Assembly: GCA_947629395.1 (NCBI GenBank)
Contig: CANRDQ010000041.1
Span: 1 to 9,417, forward strand
DNA length: 9,417 nucleotides
Source of the DNA: an uncultured Bacilli bacterium
GTDB lineage: Bacteria > Bacillota_I > Bacilli_A > RF39 > UBA660
Direction: 5' to 3'
Shown here: one piece after another, positions 3,986-9,417 of the stretch
How the letters are laid out: every line of letters begins with the position of its first letter
How positions within the stretch are numbered: the first letter of the stretch is position 1
Made by a program: the position numbers and the translations under genes
Notes under the pieces: generated by a model
Databases searched by the model: none
Seen by the model: only the letters and a program-made list of their open reading frames with translations
Told to the model about the DNA's origin: nothing

Positions 3986-6082
3986 ATGACAAATACTAGT
4001 TATGAAGATTATATCAAATTAGAAAAGTTAGATTTAGATATAATTCAAGATTTAAATAATTTATTAGCAGATGAAGATGATGAAGCTGTAATTGAGATTC
4101 CTAATACTAAAGGATTATCAAGTGAGATGTTAAAAGAACTAGATGATAGATACTCAATCAGAGTTGCTGGTGGGTATGATGAAGAAAGAATTAAAGACTA
4201 TGAAAAAATAAAGTTTAATAATGGTGAATCAGGGGAAGAATATTATATTTTATCAACAACTTATAGTAAAAAAGAATTAATTAGTATACTTGAAGAAATA
4301 GAAAAAATAGAATCATCTATAGGTAAAGACTGGACAGATTTAGAGAAAGTAGTTGCAATCTATGAAAAATTAAAAGGAGATATCTTCTACGATCCTGACT
4401 ATGAAGATAAAGCTTCATATTATACTAGATCATTACGTGGTCTTATTAATAAACAATCAGTATGTGCAGGATATTCTATGATTTTTAAAGAAATACTAGA
4501 TCGTCAAGGAATACCATGTGATTATGTCAGTGGATGGCATTATACTGAAGACTCAAAAGAAGGTCCTGTTGGACATGCTTGGAATATAGTTGAATTAGAT
4601 GGTAAAAAGTATCCGTTCGATTTAACATTTGATGCTTCATCTTATAGATATGGTGCTTATGATGATATTAGTTATTTAGGTCAAAACTCTGCTGACTTTA
4701 TTACTGAACATATTCCTAAAGAACATGAAGCAGTTCAAGATTATATTGGAGAACTTCATTCTTTAAATTTAAAAGACTTAATTGCTGTTAGAGAACGTTT
4801 AGAAAGAGATAAAGAATTCTTCTTAACTACATTCTATAGAACACGTGATGATGAAAGTATGTATTTCGTTGCTCAAGTTGCCAACTTATATGCCAACGGA
4901 CATTGTTACTATAAATATGTTTATGCTGATATTTTGCCAGATTGTACTCTTTCTAGTCCTATTATTTTATATAGTAAATCTAATTTAGCTAGAATGAGAA
5001 ATAATCAAAGATTCAATACCAATGTTATAGATGGTTATACAGAAGCTTTTGATAATATCTTATTCTCTAAAGAAAATATTGAAGCAACTTTAGCTAAAGG
5101 TACTACTTATGTAGGTGGAGTTGTTACTGAGTATGATGAAAACGATAAGCCTGTTCTTATTGAAAAAGTAGAAGATATACGTAGAAATGAAAAAGAAGAT
5201 AAATTCTTTGCAGTAGCAACTAAAAACTTTAAAAGAAGTGATGGTACTGAATTTATTATTCAAAAATTTAGACCGGTTGATGTAAATGGTAAAGATATTT
5301 ATAGATATGATTTTCTAGAAATAGTTGATGATAATGGAATTATTGTTGTTAAGAAAAATAATGTATGGACTGCTACTGATTTATTAAGTGAAGAAAATGA
5401 AGCTATTGCTGATAAGTTCTTAAGTCGTGAAAAAATTAATAGTCATTCTTTATTAACTGGAGGATATTTAGGAGAATTCCAAGAAAATGGTAATACATTC
5501 TATGATAGTGATTTAATCCGTTACTTTAAGAATTTTGACTATAATACAGAATCAATCTACGGACTTGAAAAATTACCTTCATTAAATGAAATTTATAGTA
5601 ATGTTACTAATTATGGTTTAGAAGTAGAACCACTTAGTCCTTTTGCTTCTTCATTTGATGTTATAGATTTACAAACTGGTGAATTAGTTTCAGATCCTAG
5701 TAAATGTGATGAAGTAAAATTCTCTTACTTATGGGGATGGACTATCGAAGATATTGAAGCTGAAACTAATCAAAGTCTAGATCCTGTTTTACATTTTCAA
5801 TTATATTATGCTTTCATAAATGAAGTAAAAAGAAGTATTGAAAATACTGGTAACCTTGATACTTTAGCAGTTTATGAAAAATTAAAGAAATTAGAACATG
5901 GAGATGAATTAGCTGTTGCGATGCTTAACAATAGTATCTATACAGACTTTATCGATAAATTTATCAGAACTAGAAGTAGTTCATTATGGAAAAATACTAA
6001 AAAACCTGAACCTATTTATAATGGTACATATGCTGAAAATAAATTAGAGTTCAAGAATAAAACGTATACTAAAACAAAATAA
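3986..6082 (+). CDS. 698-aa cytosolic protein with transglutaminase-like (papain-fold) domain
   Basis: Contains a transglutaminase-core domain at about residues 110-225, with all three catalytic residues in order: Cys160 in SVCAGYS, His197 in GHAWN and Asp212 in PFDLTFD. In bacteria this fold usually acts as a cysteine peptidase, amidase or deamidase, less often as a crosslinker. The acidic N-terminal region (1-110) and the C-terminal 470 residues match no family I recognise; the latter holds several aromatic-rich strand segments and ends in a basic KNKTYTKTK. There is no signal peptide or membrane helix, so it should act in the cytosol, unlike most bacterial members with this domain, which are exported. 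I chose the ATG at 3986 because the Shine-Dalgarno AGAGGTGAT (3973-3981) is spaced for it; a GTG at 3977 is inside that site. It follows the 33-aa ORF in one transcript and has its own terminator. The fold is sure; the substrate is unknown. Confidence 0.92.
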   Translation: MTNTSYEDYIKLEKLDLDIIQDLNNLLADEDDEAVIEIPNTKGLSSEMLKELDDRYSIRVAGGYDEERIKDYEKIKFNNGESGEEYYILSTTYSKKELISILEEIEKIESSIGKDWTDLEKVVAIYEKLKGDIFYDPDYEDKASYYTRSLRGLINKQSVCAGYSMIFKEILDRQGIPCDYVSGWHYTEDSKEGPVGHAWNIVELDGKKYPFDLTFDASSYRYGAYDDISYLGQNSADFITEHIPKEHEAVQDYIGELHSLNLKDLIAVRERLERDKEFFLTTFYRTRDDESMYFVAQVANLYANGHCYYKYVYADILPDCTLSSPIILYSKSNLARMRNNQRFNTNVIDGYTEAFDNILFSKENIEATLAKGTTYVGGVVTEYDENDKPVLIEKVEDIRRNEKEDKFFAVATKNFKRSDGTEFIIQKFRPVDVNGKDIYRYDFLEIVDDNGIIVVKKNNVWTATDLLSEENEAIADKFLSREKINSHSLLTGGYLGEFQENGNTFYDSDLIRYFKNFDYNTESIYGLEKLPSLNEIYSNVTNYGLEVEPLSPFASSFDVIDLQTGELVSDPSKCDEVKFSYLWGWTIEDIEAETNQSLDPVLHFQLYYAFINEVKRSIENTGNLDTLAVYEKLKKLEHGDELAVAMLNNSIYTDFIDKFIRTRSSSLWKNTKKPEPIYNGTYAENKLEFKNKTYTKTK

Positions 6083-6112
6083 GGGAAAAACTAGATTTTT
6101 CCTTATTTTTTT
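6079..6112 (+). terminator. Intrinsic terminator overlapping the transglutaminase stop codon
   Basis: ATAAGG(G)AAAAA pairs with TTTTTCCTTAT around CTAGA, with one bulged G, and runs into T7. The stem uses the stop codon TAA at 6080-6082 itself. Confidence 0.85.
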
Positions 6113-6120
6113 GATAAAAT
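6112..6120 (+). promoter_or_regulatory. Possible extended -10 promoter for queH
   Basis: TGA-TAAAAT is an extended -10 element (TGn at 6112-6114, TAAAAT at 6115-6120) right after the terminator U-tract. There is no good -35. It is the only candidate in the 60-nt gap; readthrough from upstream is the alternative. Confidence 0.4.
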
Positions 6121-6142
6121 TTAGACGAGTCGGGGTGATATA

Positions 6143-6739
6143 ATGAATTATAATTTAGAAATGGAACACCAAATAGAAAACTTAGATAAAGAAAATCCTA
6201 CTTTACTATTACATGCTTGTTGTGCACCTTGTTCATCAGCTGTAATAGAAAGACTTAGTGAAGTATTTGATATTACGATTTTATTTTATAATCCTAATAT
6301 CACAGATGAAGAAGAATATCAAAAACGTCTTTTAGAACTTCAGAACTTTGTAAAAAAATTTAAAACTAAAAGAAAAGTTTCAGTTATTGAGGGAAGATAT
6401 CTAAAAGAAGAATTTTTAGAAATGAGTAAAGGTTTAGAACAAGAAAAAGAACGTGGTAAAAGATGTTATTACTGTTATAAGTTAAGATTAGAAGAGACGG
6501 CGAAGATAGCTAAAGAGAAAGGTTTTGACTTTTTTACAACTACTTTATCACTTAGTCCTTATAAGAATGCTAATTGGATTAATGAAATAGGTAAAAACTT
6601 AGAAGAAGAATATAATACTACTTTTTTATATTCTGATTTTAAAAAGAAAAATGGTTATAAAAGAAGTATAGAATTATCTAAAGAATATAATTTATATCGA
6701 CAAGATTATTGTGGTTGTATTTATTCTAAAAGAGATTAA
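6143..6739 (+). CDS. queH: Epoxyqueuosine reductase QueH
   Basis: Catalyses the last step of queuosine synthesis, reducing epoxyqueuosine to queuosine at the wobble position of tRNAs with GUN anticodons (Tyr, His, Asn, Asp). QueH (former DUF208) replaces the unrelated cobalamin-dependent QueG. Diagnostic features are the HACCAPCS motif near the N-terminus (Cys26, Cys27, Cys30), a CYYC pair (Cys108, Cys111) and a C-terminal CGC (Cys190, Cys192), all expected for metal and redox chemistry, plus FYNPNI and the TTLSLSPYKN block. At 198 aa it has the usual length. The Shine-Dalgarno GGGGTGAT (6132-6139) fixes the ATG. No other que gene is nearby, so precursor synthesis or salvage must be encoded elsewhere. 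It is a short unit between a terminator and the next promoter. Confidence 0.96.
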   Translation: MNYNLEMEHQIENLDKENPTLLLHACCAPCSSAVIERLSEVFDITILFYNPNITDEEEYQKRLLELQNFVKKFKTKRKVSVIEGRYLKEEFLEMSKGLEQEKERGKRCYYCYKLRLEETAKIAKEKGFDFFTTTLSLSPYKNANWINEIGKNLEEEYNTTFLYSDFKKKNGYKRSIELSKEYNLYRQDYCGCIYSKRD

Positions 6740-6760
6740 AAATCCTATATTCTACAAATA

Positions 6761-6789
6761 TTTACATTTTTATAAATTTATTATATAAT
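6761..6789 (+). promoter_or_regulatory. Promoter of the membrane protein-murC unit
   Basis: TTTACA (6761-6766), an exact 17-bp spacer and TATAAT (6784-6789). It starts 22 nt after the queH stop; no terminator is visible in between, so some queH readthrough is possible. Confidence 0.85.
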
Positions 6790-6809
6790 CTAAATGAGGA
6801 TGAAAGGTT

Positions 6810-7406
6810 ATGAAAAAGTTATTAGCGTTTTTTTTATTAATTATCGGGGTTGGAATGGTTTGTTGTGGAGTTTTTTATGATAAGATTATAGAGCTTACTG
6901 GTGGAATTATTGAAGAAAAGACTCCAAGTACACTTACTTGTATACGTACAGAAACAAGTAAAGAAAATGGTTTTTCTACTAGTGAGACTAGTAAAATGTA
7001 TTTTGATAAAAAGGGACTTACTAAAATAGAAGATAGAGTAGTTATTAGTCCTGTTGATAATAGTGAAGAAAGTATAAATAAGTTAAGTTTATATTATAAA
7101 GATATGGAAGAATATATTACTGAGAAAGCAGCGAGTACAGAAGGGCTTAAATCTAAATTTGAATTCGCTACTAATCGTATAAAATATAATATGAATTTTG
7201 ATATGAAAAATATTAAGACTAATAGTGGTAAAAAAGAAGAAAGTTTGATTGCTGATATCGAAGAAGAAGTTACTAAAGAAGTAGAAGATAAAAAAGAGTT
7301 TGAGTTTACTAGTGTAGATAAGGATTATAAGGTTAAATATAATTATCATGATTCATATAAGGATGTTAGAGCAGATAGAGAAAAAAATAATTATACTTGT
7401 TCTTAA
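6810..7406 (+). CDS. Membrane-anchored 198-aa protein of unknown function
   Basis: Not recognised. The N-terminus MKKLLAFFLLIIGVGMVCCG (two Lys, then about 18 hydrophobic residues) is a signal peptide or membrane anchor. The paired Cys18-Cys19 do not fit a lipobox (residues before them are G-M-V), so lipidation is unlikely. The outer part is charged, Lys/Glu-rich and predicted beta-rich, with the repeated form K-x-Y-x-x-D/Y. Its only two cysteines, Cys44 (LTCIR) and Cys197 (YTCS), bracket the domain and could form a disulfide joining its ends. GAGGAT (6796-6801) is the Shine-Dalgarno; an AAAGG at 6803 is too close. murC follows after 54 nt without a terminator, so they are probably co-transcribed, which hints at an envelope role. 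Such small exported proteins are common in Bacilli and mostly uncharacterised. Confidence 0.88.
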   Translation: MKKLLAFFLLIIGVGMVCCGVFYDKIIELTGGIIEEKTPSTLTCIRTETSKENGFSTSETSKMYFDKKGLTKIEDRVVISPVDNSEESINKLSLYYKDMEEYITEKAASTEGLKSKFEFATNRIKYNMNFDMKNIKTNSGKKEESLIADIEEEVTKEVEDKKEFEFTSVDKDYKVKYNYHDSYKDVRADREKNNYTCS

Positions 7407-7460
7407 TAGATACATTTTTGAAAGTTATGTTTATACTAATAATAGAAAGAAGGATTTAAC

Positions 7461-8768
7461 ATGAAATATTATTGTTTAGGAATAAAAGGGACAGGAATGA
7501 GTACTTTAGCCCAAATATTATTTGATTTAGGAAATGATGTTAGTGGTTATGATGATGCAAAGGCTCATAAGTTTACCCAAGATGGACTTGAAAAAAGGGG
7601 AATAGATATTTATTATGATGATTCTTATGAACTTGATGAAAATACTATTGTTACTTATTCTGTAGCCTTAAAAGAAGATCATAAGGAATTAGTTAGAGCT
7701 AGAAATAGTAAGGCAACTATCAAAGCTTATAATGAAGTAGTTGCTGAAATTATAGATATGTTTACAACAATTTCAGTAGCAGGAACACATGGTAAAACAA
7801 CTACTTCATCTTTGATTAAACATATTTTAGAAAATACGGTTGGTTGTAATTATTTTATTGGAGCGGGAGATGGAATGGCTACTCATGATAATAAATATTT
7901 TGTTATCGAAAGTGATGAATTTAATCGTCATTTCTTAGCTTATCATCCCGAATATTCTATTATTACTAATATAGAAGCTGAACATTTAGATTGTTATAAA
8001 GATATAGATGACATTAGAGAAACTTTTGAAAAGTTTGCTTCTAATACAAAAGAAAAGATAATTGCTTGTGGTGATGTTGAAGAAGTAAGAAAAATTAATT
8101 TTACCACACCTGTAATCTTTTATGGTTTAAATGAAGATAATGATGTGGTTGTCAAGAATGTTAAACTTGATAAGAGTGGATCTAAATTTGACATTTATAT
8201 GCATGATGAATTATTAGGTAGTTTTGAACTTCCGTTATATGGAATGCACATGGTATTAAATGCTACTGCAGCTATCGTTGCTACTTATTTACAAGGTATA
8301 GATGTAGAGACAATTGAAAAGTTATTAACAACTTTCAAAAATGCTAAAAGACGTTTTGCTGAGACTTTTATAGGTGATACTGTTATAGTAGATGATTATG
8401 CTCATCATCCAACTGAAATTAAAGTAACATTAGAAGCTGTAAAACAAAAATATGCTGATAAAAGATTAGTGGTAATTTTTAGACCAAATACATATTCACG
8501 TACTGCTGATTTTGCTAAAGAGTTTGCTGAAAGTTTTAAAATAGCAGATAAAGTTTATTTAACAGATATCGTTTGTAACAGAGAGTCTGCTAGTGATTAT
8601 CCAGGAGTAACTTCACAGTTAATTACTTCGAAAATAGATGGTGCCGAAATCCTTAATTTAGAAGATATTGATAAATTAAAAGATGAAAAAGGTTCTGTTG
8701 TTTGTTTCATGGGATGTGCTTATGTTGATGATTTAATTGAAGCCTTCACTAAACTTATAAAAGAATAG
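7461..8768 (+). CDS. murC: UDP-N-acetylmuramate--L-alanine ligase MurC
   Basis: Adds L-alanine to UDP-MurNAc with ATP, the first amino acid of the peptidoglycan stem, in the cytosol. The three Mur-ligase domains are present in order: an N-terminal UDP-substrate domain with GIKGTGMS (7-14); the central ATPase domain with the P-loop GTHGKTTT (108-115), the ESDE metal/ATP block and NIEAEHLD; and the C-terminal domain beginning at about residue 295, with the MurC-type signature DDYAHHPTE (311-319). DYAHHPTE and the N-terminal glycine loop separate it from MurD, MurE and MurF. Mpl (a recycling ligase) is a close relative but is mostly proteobacterial. At 435 aa it is close to the typical 430-460 aa. 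The Shine-Dalgarno AGAAGGAT (7448-7455) lies just before the ATG. It is probably the second gene of the unit from 6761; a weak TATACT at 7432-7437 might add an internal start. It is closed by a strong terminator. Confidence 0.96.
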   Translation: MKYYCLGIKGTGMSTLAQILFDLGNDVSGYDDAKAHKFTQDGLEKRGIDIYYDDSYELDENTIVTYSVALKEDHKELVRARNSKATIKAYNEVVAEIIDMFTTISVAGTHGKTTTSSLIKHILENTVGCNYFIGAGDGMATHDNKYFVIESDEFNRHFLAYHPEYSIITNIEAEHLDCYKDIDDIRETFEKFASNTKEKIIACGDVEEVRKINFTTPVIFYGLNEDNDVVVKNVKLDKSGSKFDIYMHDELLGSFELPLYGMHMVLNATAAIVATYLQGIDVETIEKLLTTFKNAKRRFAETFIGDTVIVDDYAHHPTEIKVTLEAVKQKYADKRLVVIFRPNTYSRTADFAKEFAESFKIADKVYLTDIVCNRESASDYPGVTSQLITSKIDGAEILNLEDIDKLKDEKGSVVCFMGCAYVDDLIEAFTKLIKE

Positions 8769-8794
8769 AGTGTCAGAAAAGACACTTTTTTTTT
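8769..8794 (+). terminator. Intrinsic terminator of murC
   Basis: AGTGTC (8769-8774) and GACACT (8781-8786) form a perfect stem over AGAAAA and lead into a nine-T tract. The stem begins right after the TAG stop. Confidence 0.95.
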
Positions 8795-8805
8795 GAAATA
8801 ATCTA

Positions 8806-8814
8806 TGATATAAT
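8806..8814 (+). promoter_or_regulatory. Extended -10 promoter for the pyrophosphatase gene
   Basis: TGA-TATAAT is a full extended -10 (TGn at 8806-8808, TATAAT at 8809-8814) 12 nt past the murC terminator. The -35 position at 17 bp falls in the T-tract and does not match. A short leader precedes the Shine-Dalgarno GAAAGAAGG (8822-8830). Confidence 0.7.
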
Positions 8815-8839
8815 TTTTTTCGAAAGAAGGTAATATATT

Positions 8840-9417
8840 ATGAGAAAAACATTTGTCTTTGGACACAAAAAACCAGATACTGATTCAATTGGTGCTAGTA
8901 TTGCCCTTGCTAATTTAAAAAATCAATTAGGTGAGGTATGTGAAGCTAGAAGTTTAGGAGATATAAATAAAGAAACTAAATATGCTCTTAATTATTTTGG
9001 AGTAGAAGAACCACCATACTTAAATGATGTTAAACTTCAACTTAAAGATGTAGAATATCATAAAGGATTTTATGTAAAAGATACAGATACTATTTATAGT
9101 GGTTATCAATTAATGTTAAAAGAAGGACTTACTGGATTACCAGTAGTTGATCGTGATGCTAAGTTTTTAGGCCTTATAACTATCAAGGACTTATCTCATA
9201 CTTTTATAGATGATAATGTTAGACGTATTAACACTTCTTATGATAACTTATTAAAAGTTTTAAAAGCTGAAGAAATACTTCGTTTTGATGATGAAATAGA
9301 AGCTGATATGTACGTTGCAGCTTATCGTAGTAGAACATTTATGGAGACTATTAAACCTCATCCAGAAATGGCTTTAATAGTAGGAGATAGACATAGTATT
9401 ATTGAATATGCTGTTGA
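8840..9417 (+). CDS. ppaC: Manganese-dependent inorganic pyrophosphatase with CBS/DRTGG insert (5' part, cut by window end)
   Basis: Family II (DHH) pyrophosphatase, which splits the pyrophosphate released by biosynthesis. Only the first 192 residues are in the window and the frame is open to the end. The N-terminal DHH signature GHKKPDTDSIG supplies Mn ligands His9, Asp13 and Asp15. A CBS domain follows at about 70-125 (FYVKDTDTIYSGYQLMLKEG, then LPVVDRDAKFLGLITIKDL), and from about 140 a DRTGG-type domain begins, ending at GDRHSIIEYAV. This order (DHH, CBS, DRTGG, then a second CBS and DHHA2) defines the CBS-pyrophosphatases of Clostridia and relatives, which are inhibited by AMP/ADP and activated by ATP and diadenosine polyphosphates in characterised members. 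The start is set by GAAAGAAGG 9 nt upstream. It has its own promoter. Confidence 0.93.
   Translation, partial: MRKTFVFGHKKPDTDSIGASIALANLKNQLGEVCEARSLGDINKETKYALNYFGVEEPPYLNDVKLQLKDVEYHKGFYVKDTDTIYSGYQLMLKEGLTGLPVVDRDAKFLGLITIKDLSHTFIDDNVRRINTSYDNLLKVLKAEEILRFDDEIEADMYVAAYRSRTFMETIKPHPEMALIVGDRHSIIEYAV

Noticed and set aside
7089..7349. Open frame of 86 codons on the minus strand, Phe/Ile-rich
   Set aside because: Low-complexity antisense of the Lys/Glu-rich region of the 198-aa membrane protein; no start signals.
1..9417. CRISPR arrays, insertion sequences, tRNA or rRNA genes, attachment sites
   Set aside because: No spaced repeats, transposase, terminal inverted repeats, or tRNA/rRNA-like sequence was seen on either strand.

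Overview
This window comes from an AT-rich (roughly 70% A+T by eye), low-GC Gram-positive genome. It looks like an uncultured gut-type Bacillota, Bacilli or a relative such as the RF39-like lineages; that placement is inference. Supporting signs are very strong Shine-Dalgarno sequences (AAGGGGG, GGAGG), consensus sigma-A promoters (TTGACA-17-TATAAT), U-tailed hairpin terminators, a CcpA-like cre site, a cytosolic MurC (so a peptidoglycan wall), QueH, and a family II pyrophosphatase with inserted CBS and DRTGG modules. All genes are on the + strand. Tryptophan is always TGG, so the standard bacterial code applies. No gene here ends in TGA.

Layout. (1) 1-2089: a near-perfect promoter with an upstream cre-like site drives two genes I do not recognise: a 511-aa Asn/Gln/Asp-rich protein with a hydrophobic core and a Pro-rich tandem repeat, and an 85-aa partner. 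A terminator ends the unit. (2) 2088-2564: a Nudix hydrolase of the Ap4A-hydrolase type. (3) 2569-3136: a perfect-consensus promoter, then about 280 nt of highly structured RNA, then an unrecognised 82-aa helical protein. The RNA reminds me of the raiA-motif class, but I could not verify this. (4) 3195-3787: a promoter, a 10-bp stem-loop at the transcription start, a small heat-shock protein (Hsp20), and a strong terminator. (5) 3800-6112: a promoter, a 33-codon ORF with an excellent Shine-Dalgarno sequence, then a 698-aa transglutaminase-fold protein without a signal peptide, then a terminator. (6) 6112-6739: QueH, which makes queuosine in tRNA. (7) 6761-8794: a promoter, a membrane-anchored 198-aa protein of unknown function, MurC, and a terminator. 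(8) 8806-end: the first part of a CBS/DRTGG manganese-dependent pyrophosphatase.

How the genes fit together. The recognisable genes are housekeeping or stress functions: alarmone or nucleotide clean-up, chaperone, tRNA modification, cell-wall precursor synthesis and pyrophosphate removal. They sit in short separate transcription units, most bounded by a terminator with the next -10 element only a few bases downstream. The least explained parts are the structured leader RNA with its 82-aa gene, the strongly expressed 511/85-aa pair, and the cytosolic transglutaminase-like protein with its leader ORF.
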